NCBI GenBank assembly: GCA_031769625.1
Contig: JAUIMM010000188.1
Coordinates: 7,745,001-7,809,000, forward strand
Reading direction: 5' to 3'
DNA from: Taudactylus pleione
Lineage: Eukaryota > Chordata > Amphibia > Anura > Myobatrachidae
Length of the DNA stretch: 64,000 nucleotides
Shown here: in pieces, positions 1 to 14,225 of the stretch
How positions within the stretch are numbered: position 1 is the stretch's first letter
Layout of the letters: every line of letters begins with the position of its first letter
The notes under the pieces: generated by a model
The model's database searches: none
Told to the model about the DNA's origin: nothing
Seen by the model: only the letters and a program-made list of their open reading frames with translations
Made by a program: the position numbers and the translations under genes

Positions 1-3000
1 AACATGGTACACAGCCCACGCTACACTATACACTGCACTATATGTAACATGGCACACAGCCTACACTATACACTGCACTATATGTAACATGGCACACAGC
101 CTACACTACACTATACACTGCACTATATGTAACATGGTACACATCCTACCCTACACTGTACGCGGCACTATATGTAACATGGCACACAACCTACCCTACA
201 CTATACACGGCACTATATGTAACATGGTACACAGCCCACCCTACACTATACACTACACTACATGTAACATGGCACACATCCTACCCTACACTGTACACTG
301 CACTATATGTAACATGGCACACATCCTACCCTACACTGTACATGGCACTATATGTAACATGGCACACATCCTACCCTACACTGTACACGGCACTATATGT
401 AACATGGTACACAGCCCACCCTACACTATACACTACATTACATGTAACATGGCACACATCCTACCCTACACTGTACACGGCACTATATGTAACATGGCAC
501 ACAGCCTACCCTACACTATACACTGCACTATATGTAACATGGCACACAGTCTACCCTACACTATACACGGCACTATATGTAACATGGCACACATCCTACC
601 CTATACTATACACGGCACAATATGTAACATGGTACACATCCTACCCTACACTATACACGGCACTATATGTAACATGGCACACAACCTACCCTACACTATA
701 CACTGCACTATATGTAACATGGCACACATCCTACCCTACACTGTACACGGCACTATATGTAACATGGCACACAGCCTAGCCTACACTATACACGTCACTA
801 TATGTAACATGGCACACATCCTACCCTATACTATACACTGCACTATATGTAACATGGCACACAGCCCACCCTACACTATTCACTGCACTTTATGTAACAT
901 GGCACACAGCCTACCCTACACTATACACGGCACTATATGTAACATGGTACATAGCCTACCCTACACTATACACTGCACTATATATAACATGGTTCACATC
1001 TTACCCTACACTGTACACGGCACTATATGTAACATGGCACACAGCCTACCCTACACTATACACTGCACTATATGTAACATGGTACACAGCCTCCCCTACA
1101 TTATACACGGCACTATATGTAACATGGCACACAGCCCACCCTACACTATACACTGCACTATATGTAACATGGCACACAGCCTCCCCTACATTATACACGG
1201 CACTATATGTAACATGGCACACAGCCTACCCTACACTATACACTGCACTATATGTAACATGGCACACAGCCTACCCTACACTATACACGGTACTATATGT
1301 AACATGGCACACAGCCTACCCTACACTATACACGGTACTATATGTAACATGGCACACAGCCTACCCTACACTATACACGGTACTATATGTAACATGGCAC
1401 ACATCCTACCCTATACTATACACTGCACTATATGTGACATGGCACACACCCTACCCTACACTATACACTGCACTATATGTAACATGGCACACAGCCTACC
1501 CTACACTATACACTGCACTATATGTAACATGGTACACATCCTACCCTACACTATACACTGCACTATATATAATATGGCACACAGCCTGCCCTACACTATA
1601 CATGGCACTATATGTAACATGGTACACAGCCCACGCTACACTATTCACTGCACTTAATGTAACATGGTACACAGCCCACCCTACACTATACACTACACTA
1701 CATGTAACATGGCACACATCCTACCCTACACTGTACACGGCACTATATGTAACATGGCACACATCCTACCCTACACTGTACACGGAACTATATGTAACAT
1801 GGCACACATCCTACCCTACACTATACACTGCACTATATGTAACATGGCACACAGCCCAACCTACACTGTACACTACACTATATGTAACATGGCACACAGC
1901 CTACCCTACACTATACACTGCACTATATGTAACATGGCACACATCCTACCCTACACTATACACGGTACTATATGTAACTTGGCACACATCCTACCCTACA
2001 CTGTACACTGCACTATATGTAACATGGCACACAGCCTACACTACACTGTACACGGCACTATATGTAACATGGCACACAGCCTACACTACACTATACACAG
2101 CACTATATGAAACATGGCACACAGCCTACACTACACTGTACACTGCACTATATGTAACATGGTACACAGCCTCCCCTACATTATACACGGCACTATATGT
2201 AACATGGCACACAGCCCACCCTACACTATACACTGCACTATATGTAACATGGCGCACGGCACTATATGTAACATGGCACACAGCCTCCCCTACATTATAC
2301 ACGGCACTATATGTAACATGGCACACAGCCCACCCTACACTATACACGGCACTATATGAAACATGGCACACAGCCCACCCTACACTATACACTGCACTAT
2401 ATGTAACATGGCACACAGCCTCCCCTACACTATACGCGGCACTATATGTAACATGGCACACAGCCCACCCTACACTATACACGGCACTATATGAAACATG
2501 GCACACAGGCCACCCTACGCTATACACTGCACTATATGTAACATGGCACACAGCCCACCCTACACTATACACGGTACTATATATAACATGGCACACAGCC
2601 TACCCTACACTATACACTGCACTATATGTAACATGGCGCACAGCCTACCCTACACTATTCACGGTACTATATGTAACATGGCACACATCCTACCCTATAC
2701 TATACACTGCACTATATGTAACAATGCACACAGCCCACGCTCCACTATACACTGCACTATATGTAACATGGCACACAGCCTACCCTACACTATACACTGA
2801 ACTTTATGTAACATGGCACACAGCCTACCCTACACTATACACTGCACTATATGTAACATGGCACACAGCCCAACCTACACTGTACACTACACTATATGTA
2901 ACATGGCACACAGCCTACCCTACACTATACACTGCACTATATGTAACATGGCACACATCCTACCCTACACTATACACGGTACTATATGTAACTTGGCACA

Positions 3001-6000
3001 CATCCTACCCTACACTATACACTGCACTATATGTAACATGGCACACAGCCTACACTACACTGTACACGGCACTATATGTAACATGGCACACAGCCTACAC
3101 TACACTATACACTGCACTATATGAAACATGGCACACAGCCTACACTACACTGTACACGGCACTATATGAAACATGGCACACAGCCTACCCTACACTATAC
3201 ACGGCACTATATGTAACATGGCACACAGCCTACCCTACACTATACACTGCACTATATGTAACATGGCACACAGCCTACCCTACACTATACACTGCACTAT
3301 ATGTAACATGGCACACAGCCTACTCTACACTATACACTGCACTATATGTAACATGGCACACAGCCTACACTACACTGTACACAGCACTATATGAAACATG
3401 GCACACAGCCTACACTACACTGTACACGGCACTATATGAAACATGGCACACACCCTACACTATACACTGCACTATATGTAATATGGCACACAGCCTACAC
3501 TATACACTGCACTATATGTAACATGGCACACAGCCTACACTATACACTGCACTATATGTAACATGGCACACACCCTACACTATACACTGCACTATATGTA
3601 ACATGGCACACACCCTACTCTATACACTACACTATATGTAACATGGCACACAGCCTACCCTACACTATACACTACACTATATGTAACATGGCACACAGCC
3701 TACCCTACACTGTACACTGCACTATATGTAACATGGCACACAGCCTACCCTACACTGTACACTGCACTATATGTAACATGGCACACAGCCTACACTACAC
3801 TGTACTCGGCACTATATATAACATGGCACACAGCCTACACTACACTGTACACGGCACTATATGAAACATGGCACACAGCCTACACTACACTGTACACGGC
3901 ACTATATGAAACATGGCACACAGCCTACACTACACTATACACTACACTATATGTAACATGGCACACAGCCTACACTATACACGGCACTATATGTACCATG
4001 GCACACATCCTACACTACACTGTACACGGCACTATATGAAACATGGCACACAGCCTACACTACACGGCACTATATGTAACATGGCACACAGCCTACTCTA
4101 TACACGGCACTATATGTAATATGGCACACATCCTACCCTACACTATACACTGCACTATATGTATCATGGCACACAGCCTACACTACACTGTACACGGCAC
4201 TATATGAAACATGGCACACAGCCTACACTGCATTGTACACGGCACTATATGAAACATGGCACACAGCCTACGCTACACTATACACTGCACTATATGTAAC
4301 ATGGCACACAGCCTACACTATACACTGCACTATATGTAACATGGCACACACCCTACACTATACACTGCACTATATGTAACATGGCACACACCCTACACTA
4401 TACACTACACTATATGTAACATGGCACACAGCCTACCCTACACTATACACTACACTATATGTAACATGGCACACAGCCTACCCTACACTGTACACTGCAC
4501 TATATGTAACATGGCACACAGCCTACCCTACACTGTACACTGCACTATATGTAACATGGCACACAGCCTACACTACACTGTACTCGGCACTATATATAAC
4601 ATGGCACACAGCCTACACTACACTGTACACGGCACTATATGAAACATGGCACACAGCCTACACTACACTATACACTACACTATATGTAACATTGCACACA
4701 GCCTACACTATACACGGCACTATATGTACCATGGCACACAGCCTACACTACACTGTACACGGCACTATATGAAACATGGCACACAGCCTACACTACACTG
4801 TACACGGCACTATATGTAACATGGCACACAGCCTACTCTATACACGGCACTATATGTAATATGGCACACATCCTACCCTACACTATACACTGCACTATAT
4901 GTATCATGGCACACAGCCTACACTACACTGTACACGGCACTATATGAAACATGGCACACAGCCTACACTGCATTGTACACGGCACTATATGAAACATGGC
5001 ACACAGCCTACGCTACACTATACACTACACTATATGTAACATGGCACACAGCCTACCCTACACTATACTCTGCACTATATTTAACATGGCACACATCCTA
5101 CCCTACACTATACACGGCACTATATGTAACATGGTACACATCCTACCCTACACTATACACTGCTCTATATGTAACATGGCACACAGCCTACCCTACACTA
5201 TACACGGCACTATATGTAACATGGCACACAGCCCACCCTACACTATACTCGGCACTATATGTAACATGGCACACATCCTACCCACACACTATACACGGCA
5301 CTATATGTAACATGGCACACATCCTACCCTATACTATACACTGCACTATATGTAACATGGCACACAGCCTACACTATACACTGCACTATATGTAACATGG
5401 CACACACCCTACACTATACACTGCACTATATGTAACATGGCACACACCCTACACTATACACTACACTATATGTAACATGGCACACAGCCTACCCTACACT
5501 ATACACTACACTATATGTAACATGGCACACAGCCTACCCTACACTGTACACTGCACTATATGTAACATGGCACACAGCCTACCCTACACTGTACACTGCA
5601 CTATATGTAACATGGCACACAGCCTACACTACACTGTACTCGGCACTATATATAACATGGCACACAGCCTACACTACACTGTACACGGCACTATATGAAA
5701 CATGGCACACAGCCTACACTACACTATACACTACACTATATGTAACATGGCACACAGCCTACACTATACACGGCACTATATGTACCATGGCACACAGCCT
5801 ACACTACACTGTACACGGCACTATATGAAACATGGCACACAGCCTACACTACACTGTACACGGCACTATATGTAACATGGCACACAGCCTACTCTATACA
5901 CGGCACTATATGTAATATGGCACACATCCTACCCTACACTATACACTGCACTATATGTATCATGGCACACAGCCTACACTACACTGTACACGGCACTATA

Positions 6001-8538
6001 TGAAACATGGCACACAGCCTACACTGCATTGTACACGGCACTATATGAAACATGGCACACAGCCTACGCTACACTATACACTACACTATATGTAACATGG
6101 CACACAGCCTACCCTACACTATACTCTGCACTATATTTAACATGGCACACATCCTACCCTACACTATACACGGCACTATATGTAACATGGTACACATCCT
6201 ACCCTACACTATACACTGCTCTATATGTAACATGGCACACAGCCTACCCTACACTATACACGGCACTATATGTAACATGGCACACAGCCCACCCTACACT
6301 ATACTCGGCACTATATGTAACATGGCACACATCCTACCCACACACTATACACGGCACTATATGTAACATGGCACACATCCTACCCTATACTATACACTGC
6401 ACTATATGTAACATGGCACACATCCTACCCTATACTATACACTGCACTATATGTAACATGGCACACATCCCACCCTACACTATACATCGCACTATATGTA
6501 ACATGGCACACAGCCTACCCTACACTATACACGGCACTATATGTAACATGGCACACAGCCTACCCTACACTATACACGGCACTATATGTAACATGGCACA
6601 CAGCCCACCCTACACTATACACGGCACTATATGTAACATGGCACACATCCTACCCTACACTATACACGGCACTATATGTAACATGGCACACAGCCCACCC
6701 TACACTATACACGGCACTATATGTAACATGGCACTATATATAACATGGCACACATCCTACCCTACACTATACACTGCACTATATGTAACATGGCACACAG
6801 CCTTCCCTTACACTTTATACGGCACTATATGTAACATGGCACACAGCCTACCCTACACTATACACTGCACTATATGTAACATAGCTCACATCTTACCCTA
6901 CACTGTACATGGCACTATATGTAACATGGCACACAGCCCACCCTACACTATACACGGCACTATATGTAACATGGCACACAGCCTACACTATACACTGCAC
7001 TATATATAACATGGCACACATCCTACACTACACTGTACACGGCACTATATGAAACATGGCACACATCCTACACTGCATTGTACACGGCACTATATGAAAC
7101 ATGGCACACAGCCTACACTACACTATATGTAACATGGCACACAGCCTACACTACACTGTACACGGCACTATATGAAACATGGCACACAGCCTACACTGCA
7201 TTGTACACTGCACTATATGAAACATGGCACACATCCTACCCTACACTATACACTGCACTATATGTAACATGGCACACAGCCTACACTACACTGTACACGG
7301 CACTATATGAAACATGGCACACAGCCTACACTACACTATATGTAACATGGCACACATCCTACCCTACACTATACACTGCACTATATGTAACATGGCACAC
7401 AGCCTACCCTACACTATACACTGCACTATATGTAACATGGTACACATCCTACCCTACACTATACACTGCACTATATGTAACATGGCACACATCCTACCCT
7501 ACACTATACACTGCACTATATGTAACATGGCACACAGCCTACACTATACACTGCACTATATGTAACATGGCACACAGCCTACACTATACACGGCACTATA
7601 TGTAACATGGTACACATCCTACCCTACACTATACACGGCACTATATGTAACATGGCACACAGCCTACACTATACACGGCACTATATGTAACATGGTACAC
7701 ATCCTACCCTACACTATACACGGCACTATATGTAACATGGCACACAGCCTACACTATACACTGCACTATATACAACATGGCACACATCCTACACTACACT
7801 GTACACGGCACTATATGAAACATGGCACACATCCTACACTGCATTGTACACGGCACTATATGAAACATGGCACACAGCCTACACTACACTATATGTAACA
7901 TGGCACACAGCCTACACTACACTGTACACGGCACTATATGAAACATGGCACACAGCCTAGACTGCATTGTACACGGCACTATATGAAACATGGCACACAT
8001 CCTACCCTACACTATACACTGCACTATATGTAACATGGCACACAGCCTACACTACACTGTACACGGCACTATATGAAACATGGCACACAGCCTACACTAC
8101 ACTATATGTAACATGGCACACATCCTACCCTACACTATACACTGCACTATATGTAACATGGCACACAGCCTACCCTACACTATACACTGCACTATATGTA
8201 ACATGGTACACATCCTACCCTACACTATACACTGCACTATATGTAACATGGCACACATCCTACCCTACACTATACACTGCACTATATGTAACATGGCACA
8301 CAGCCTACACTATACACGGCACTAAATGTAACATGGCACACAGCCTACACTATACACGGCACTATATGTAACATGGTACACATCCTACCCTACACTATAC
8401 ACGGCACTATATGTAACATGGCACACAGCCTACACTATACACGGCACTATATGTAACATGGTACACATCCTACCCTACACTATACACGGCACTATATGTA
8501 ACATGGCACACAGTCTACACTATGCACGGCACTATATA
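1..8538. repeat. Satellite array, 45 bp unit with 40 bp variant
   Basis: About 190 tandem copies of a unit that starts AACATGGCACACAGCC and ends CACTATATGT. The main unit is 45 bp. A shorter 40 bp form lacks five bases in the CCTACCCTACACTA part and becomes common after about 3430. Variation is concentrated at a few sites (GCACAC/GTACAC, CAGCC/CATCC, CACTG/CACGG, TATGTAAC/TATGAAAC). The array runs off the left edge and decays at 8520-8560. Because 45 is divisible by three, open frames of up to 695 codons run through it (for example 89-1657 and 1434-3521) and read as 15-residue repeats. They are open in several frames with no coding bias, so I treat them as spurious. It may be a pericentromeric satellite or an expanded minisatellite. 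Confidence 0.97.
3593..6366. repeat. Block duplications inside the satellite
   Basis: A block with the same order of variant units recurs with starts near 3643, 4421 and 5477 (offsets 778 and 1056 bp). Block 4973-5300 recurs at 6029-6366, again 1056 bp away. The copies look nearly identical base for base, including rare variants such as TGTACTCGGC and CTGCTCTATATG. This indicates recent unequal exchange or segmental duplication inside the array. Confidence 0.85.
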
Positions 8539-10707
8539 TAAGCATTCACACCCTACACATAGCACAGAGTGCACTGAACAATACTGGGATTTGGGACTGA
8601 TCTCTTTCAAACTTTCCTGAAAGGTGTAATCTTACATCCCAACCAAAAGGTTACATCTGCCCATTGGGGCTCTTCTGCCATGGACCATGTGTCAAATGTT
8701 ATCTCATTAAAGCAGTGGCAGCCTGTACAAGCATGGTTCTGTGACAATGTAATATGACAGTAAGTACAGCTTTGTTTTCCTCTTTACATAATGATAACAA
8801 GCAAATTAACTGTTACTCATCATTGTCCGATGGTGATTTACACAGTAATAAACGCATAAGGAAGGGTAATTATAACTTTGTATAAGCAGATTATGGCGGC
8901 TTCCAGCCTTGATTAAGTTTTATTCTCATGGCTGTAACCAGTGGGGACTGCAAGTTTGGAAAGTGATTTTGTACTACTGATAGATGTTATTCAGCATTCA
9001 GGCCGGGAACACAGGAGCTGTGTATGTATATATGTGTGTATGTGTCTTGTGCCGCACATAGCATGTGACTGGGGGATTCATGCCCTCTCGCCAGCCCTGC
9101 GACGCTGACATTACCATCAGCCCTGCCAGTTATCATACATATCTGCTCAAAACAAGCAGAAGTGCTGCGTGCGCTGGCCTTGCATCAGGACTGAATGGGA
9201 GCTTGTAAGTTATCACGCAGTCCTTCCAGGGCATATAGATTGTGGAGCCAGAGGTCTGCAGCCTGAATAGGGGGTATTAGTCAGCATGTCCTGAACGCAG
9301 ACAGATAAGGGTCCACTTCCTAGCCTGCTCTGATCACAAGTTAACGCTTGGTGACAGAAAGTCTGTCTCTGTTTTTTAAGCAATTGTTATCATATTCGGG
9401 TTTTTTTTTATTTTATTTTATTTACAAGTCTGGCAAAGGTTTTAAATGCACAAATTAAGCCAAGAAACAACTTTGTCCATTAATAACCTGAAGGACTGTT
9501 CACATACTTTATCGTGTCTCATTATATTTGTATTAGACCTGGTGCTGTCCCAATAAAAGGTTATTAACCCTTTTACAGCTAGACCATCAGGCGTCCACAA
9601 GAATCTTTATTAAACAATATGTAATCAGGTGTAGTGGAAGCTTACTGCGTGCACTATCCTGCTGCGTCCTTCCCTAGGATCTAGCGTGATATATTGGATT
9701 CTATATCCGCTCAGAGCCTGGGAGATATATTACATGGCACATTATACCGCACAATAAGAGCAGCATCCAGCTCTAATTAGGATCATTCATGCTGGTAAAT
9801 GTGGACAGCGGATGGCGCTGGTCTGCATTTGTGTAGGTCAAGGGTTTATAACCTAACCAGATTCTTAGTACATGGAAATATATTTTATTACACTACTACC
9901 TACCGTAGCCAGAGACCTGAGGCCTGCTCCATGTAGCTGTCACTCACAGGAAAGGGGGAGGGGGGGGGGTATCAGACAGAAAATAAATAAGGTCAGGGGA
10001 GTCGCCATATTATAGTGCCCAGCAAAACTACTAACTTGCTGCATGAGCTAGATAGAATCTTAGTAAATTTGGTGGATTAGATTGTGGTCATTCTGCTTTA
10101 TACATTTATCCCTAGAAATGCTTGTCCATTAATATGGTCCCTGTTTTTTTGTGTCCTGGCCAGCTGAACACGCTCTCTCTCTCTTGTCAATCTTAGTCTG
10201 TTCTTCTGTAACTTTGTGATTTTTTTATTTTTTTTTATAATGTAAAAACAAAACATTATATTAAACTTTAGAAACATGATGGAGGTTTTAGTGCTCTAAG
10301 ATCCACCGACACTGTACCATACAGGGGGTGATTCGATTCGGGCTCCGCGGCAAACGTAGCTGTAAAATATTTAAAAATGAGTTTGACACGATCACCCAAC
10401 AACTGCATCTGTGCACTTGTCTGTCCTGCACGTGTGACCGTCAGTATACGGTCAGCGTGTCCCAGAAGTCATTTCTTACACAGGGATGAATGAGATATCT
10501 TTGTTGTGTCATGGGTTCCTCATTTTATCAGAGAACAAGTGCTCCCTGTATCAGTAAGGTCACAGTACATATAGAAATACGGAACTCCGGGAGCCAGACG
10601 AGCGACTGGTCGCTGAGGTTATTGTGAGGACAGGATCCTCTTTCCAGAGTACAGGAACATGACACAATAAACCAATGTTACACCTCCCATTGCCGATAAT
10701 GACAGGT
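8539..10707. other. Unassigned AT-rich DNA
   Basis: No convincing exon or named repeat is seen in this 2.2 kb. It contains T-rich tracts near 9400 and 10220, a G run near 9960, a short GT-rich tract at 9020-9045 and scattered AATAAA words with no linked coding sequence. Confidence 0.5.
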
Positions 10708-11080
10708 TCGTATTATTATTATTATTATCCTTTATTAATATGGCGCCACAAAGGTTCTGCAGCGCCTTACACAGTACATAAATGAGCACACAAGAAAAAC
10801 AGTTAATAGTAATATAAAACAATGCAGGACAAGGACATGGTTTATACACATAGCTGCATAACACAAGCAGCAGGACATGAGCAACCAGGTGTTCGGTGCA
10901 TTGTGGGGAGTTAGGAGTAAATGATACTATAAGTAGGGGGAGGAGAAGCACGTGAGGATGAGGGCCCTGCTCGTGAGAGCTTACATTCTAAAGGGGAGGG
11001 GCAGACAGACGGGCGACACAGATGGGATAGATAGTGAGGAAGGAGCATGGAGCAGTGGGTTAGGATATATGTTGCAGAAT
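10708..11080. repeat. Degenerate L2/V-SINE-like dispersed repeat
   Basis: The block begins with an (ATT)n tract, then CTTTATTAATATGGCGCCAC and CTGCAGCGCCTTACACAGTA, and ends with a GGGCCCTGCTCGTGAGAGC / TTACATTCTA section. The same words (tatatagcgcagca, ggccctgctcggaagcttac) recur at 13911-14225 and 22896-22970, so this is a dispersed family. The tail resembles the conserved 3' region shared by vertebrate V-SINEs and L2/CR1-like LINEs. Subfamily and orientation are not determined. Confidence 0.6.
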
Positions 11081-11840
11081 GTGTGTATTTAAGATGACCT
11101 GATATGTTAAAATTCATTCCTTCATTCATTTACCTCTATAACAAAAAAATAGATATTGTTATTTACATGAGAGATGTACAAAATAAAGTTGTAGCACTTT
11201 AATTATTGTGTATTAAATTTTAGCACCTAAATACATCCCGATAGACAATGGATATATTATGGGACTGTCCCGCCATCCTAAAACAGTAGTGTATACTTTA
11301 GTCCCAGCTGCTGGGTGCTATGCCATGCTCCTGTGAGTGGGTGCATCTCACATGCTAGACCCATCCCCAACATGCTGTGGTTCCACAGGATGTTGCAGTA
11401 TCCGGGCCCAGAATTTCTCTTGGCAGCCCTGGAGGCGACAGGCAGAACCAGGTTGGCATAGTGGTGGGGTAGCAAGGTCGTATCACATGGCAACAGAATA
11501 AAGGTGAGGGGCGCAAAGTGTGCGGCGTGCAGGTAGCCTTTATAAGGACTACTTTGCTGGTAGGTGCGGTGATAGCGATGTCTTTGCTTTCTCCTCTGCC
11601 GGAAATGTTTGTATATAGGGCCGGAGTCGGGTGCATGTCCAAATAGAGACGGATATCTGAAAATTGAGCATGCGCCGTAGGAAACAAGCCGATGGATCGA
11701 TCTGTCTATTGACGGACAACGCTATCTGTGAGAGGGCAATTCTAGGCGGCAACCCTGTAATTGCACAGAACTGGTCCATCTAGCGGGAGTGTGCACCAAC
11801 TTCTGTGCTCATTCATAGCGTGCGAACGGAGATGGGATGC
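11081..11840. other. Unassigned sequence
   Basis: No supported gene or repeat. The overlapping short open frames on the minus strand here lack splice context and codon bias. Confidence 0.4.
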
Positions 11841-11935
11841 GGTCATAATCCCGGCAAGTGGGATACCGGCGCCAGAATCCCGACCGCCGGCATCACGAAG
11901 GTAAGTAGTGGGGACAGGGGGAAGGTTGGGCATAT
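11841..11935. mobile_element. Fragment of the GGGATG-type inverted-repeat family
   Basis: Words such as GGTCATAATCCCGGCA, GCGCCAGAATCCCGACCG and GGTAAGTAGTGGGGA match the ends and interior of better-preserved copies at 20438-20869, 51375-51661 and 58056-58421. No second end or TSD was found, so this is a truncated copy. Confidence 0.55.
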
Positions 11936-11954
11936 ATTATATAGTGCATATATT

Positions 11955-12092
11955 ACTGTCAGTCTACCTCCTGGTCCCTGGGACACAGGAAGGCAAAGTA
12001 ACTTTTCCATGACCACAAGTGGGTTCCCCCCGGGGTTTGAACCAGGGACCCTCCGTGCTTCCGTTGCATCATTAACCCCTGAGCTACGCCTT
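11955..12092 (-). mobile_element. tRNA-derived SINE, minus strand
   Basis: Read on the minus strand, the head looks like a tRNA gene: A box TAGCTCAGGGG at 12076-12086 and a perfect B box GGTTCAAACCC at 12033-12043, with normal spacing. The sequence then continues for about 70 bases into non-tRNA sequence (towards 11955). The acceptor stem does not close and there is no poly-T stop directly after a tRNA-sized unit. A SINE head is therefore more likely than a functional tRNA gene. Confidence 0.65.
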
Positions 12093-13910
12093 ACTTTAGC
12101 CCCTTCATCTGGTGAGTCTGTTGCTTTCCCAGCATGATGCAGGAATGACACAGATGAGAAATAGAGGACAGTCACGGTGAGTAGGTGCTGTGGAGCCAGA
12201 CACAGGACAGTAATAGAGAAAGTATGTACTCTTGTAATGTGAGGTTTCAGTTAAACCCCTCTGAGCCTCCACGGCTCTGCTGTTGTGCTCATATGCTCAG
12301 TCCTCTGGCACCAAATAGCCATTATTATATTAGAGGGTGAGCTATGTATAACACTGTGCAGCTGTACTGTATTCTATATTCTCGGCAAGGCTTCCATTGT
12401 CCCCCCCACCACGTGAGAAATAATTGCATTATTAACATATTGGCGATTGTGCCTTGGACTAGAAGCAACATGAAATCTGCATCTGCTTTCTGAGCAGTCC
12501 CATCGTCGCAGAGCGACTGCTTGCGGTAGGTTAATTCTCGCATCGCTAGCCTTACATCTGTTTCAAGGGCTTCCTGTGGCTTTTGATAAAGTCACGTGAT
12601 TGGAACTGCAGACAGTCTGAAATGTATTTGGACTGTTTAACTTTTTTTTGTACCTCTGTCCAAACCACTGACTTAAACTTCTGCATTTAGCTCACGCAAT
12701 GTCCCGCTCTGGCTGCAGCCTCTGCGTCGTGTTTTGTGTTTCTTCCCTGTCTCTGGGTTGCAAAAGAAAATACTGATCCAAATGGGACGGGTGACAAAAG
12801 CCATCAAAGCAGGATTCACATATAAAGTGCGAGTGCCTGGAATGTCCTCATTATGCATAGCCCTTGGAGGGTCTCACCGCTGACCAGTAATAAGAACAGT
12901 ACAGCTACTTCCCAGGAGTCGCTGTTGCTCGGCAAGACGGGCCAAGTGTTGTAGCGCTACATTGTAATTTGGCCATCTTTTGACACTATTTCAACAAACA
13001 TGAGAAATGCCAGGTCCTGTTCATGAGAATAGTGGTAAATATGCAGAGAAGTAAGGTTCTGCCCAAAGAATAAATTACCCCCATGTGTCTTCAGTTACAG
13101 GCTGGTATCAACTCCCATGAAATTGTTCCTGCCGACTACGCAAAGTGGGGTCAGCAGCCGTAAATGCACGTCGGTCCTGCCGGCGTATTCCTGCTCCAGA
13201 GCTGAGCAGATGATACTCCAGGTGACGCGGACTCGTATGTAATCCAGTCACGTCTCCTCTTGTGGTTGATCGGCATAACTGGGTGGCAATAGGGCATCTG
13301 CATGTAGGCTAAGATTAGCGAGGACGCGGCAATGGCATTGCTGGATGATGCAGAGATGTGCGTGCACATAAATTTGTCTGTTCTCAGACGGGTCTTTTGC
13401 ATCAAACATATAGTAGGACTGGGGCAAGTGCACACGAACAATGGCGACAACGGTGATACCGAGCGTGTGGATGGTGGCTGTCCGGCAGAGATGCGTACAA
13501 CACTGCATGCGGGCAAATATACGCACTTAGTTCAATGCATGCAATGCGAGTGCAATTACAGCCAACTTGTGGTCATCTCTACACCTGCACTGTTATCTGT
13601 GCTGAAGCAAAGGTAGGAACCAGTGACATCACTAAGGCATGAGCTGCTTGTGGACTCGTACCCTCGGGTGTCAGTGATGTCATTGGTTCCTAGCTGCTAC
13701 TGCCGGAAAAAGGCCACAGGTACAATTCAACATTCTATATAAACTGAGGGTTGTAGTGACCGTAATGCGGGCCAGACATGGAGCTGTCGGGGTGGCCATT
13801 CTGGTCCTTTTCAGCTTTTGCACCTGTGTGAGGCGAAAAAACCACAAACCCCATTGTAATCCCCATTTTTCCAGTAAGCTTATACATCCTCTGGGCGATC
13901 CATTGTCACC
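12093..13910. other. Unassigned sequence with one short dispersed repeat
   Basis: No gene is supported. At 13622-13695 there is a block (GTGACATCACTAAGGCATGAGCTG ... GTCAGTGATGTCATTGG, here abbreviated) that recurs in similar form at 24548-24625, so at least this part is repetitive. Confidence 0.4.
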
Positions 13911-14225
13911 ATTGCTAACAGTTACTTATATAGCATCAGCAATTTACAATTGCAGTGCTTCCCAACCACGGTCCTCAAGGCACACTAACAGTCCTGGTTT
14001 TAGTGATATCCATGCTTAAGCACAGATGGTTAAATCAAAATAACTGAGGTACTAATTAAGTCACCTGTGCCCAGCTATGGCTAGCCTTAAAACCTGGACT
14101 GTTATTGTGCCTTGAGGACCGTGGTTGGGAACCCCTGCACAATTGGGAACAAATGGTAATAAAAGAAGACTGGGTCATAATAGACAGGCAAAGAGGTAGG
14201 AGGGCCCTGCTCGGAAGCTTACAAC
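13911..14225. repeat. V-SINE/L2-like repeat split by a hAT MITE
   Basis: The left part (CTTATATAGCATCAGCAATT) and the right part (AATTGGGAACAAATGG ... GGGCCCTGCTCGGAAGCTTA) form one dispersed repeat related to 10708-11080. It is interrupted at 13953-14137 by a MITE. The host repeat is older than the insertion. Confidence 0.65.
13953..14137. mobile_element. hAT-type MITE, 185 bp
   Basis: Terminal inverted repeats (TIRs) start CAGTGCTTCCCAACC and end GGTTGGGAACCCCTG. The ends continue as inverted repeats for about 45 bases (CGGTCCTCAAGGCACA against TGTGCCTTGAGGACCG). Flanks TACAATTG and CACAATTG are an 8 bp TSD with one mismatch. An 8 bp TSD with CAG..CTG ends is the hAT signature. No coding capacity. 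Confidence 0.88.

Noticed and set aside
89..3521. Very long plus-strand open frames in the satellite
   Set aside because: They follow from a stop-poor 45 bp unit. Several frames are open together, variation ignores codon position, and no start context or splice structure exists.
1..8538. CRISPR-like array
   Set aside because: Units are contiguous with no unique spacers, and the context is a eukaryotic genome.
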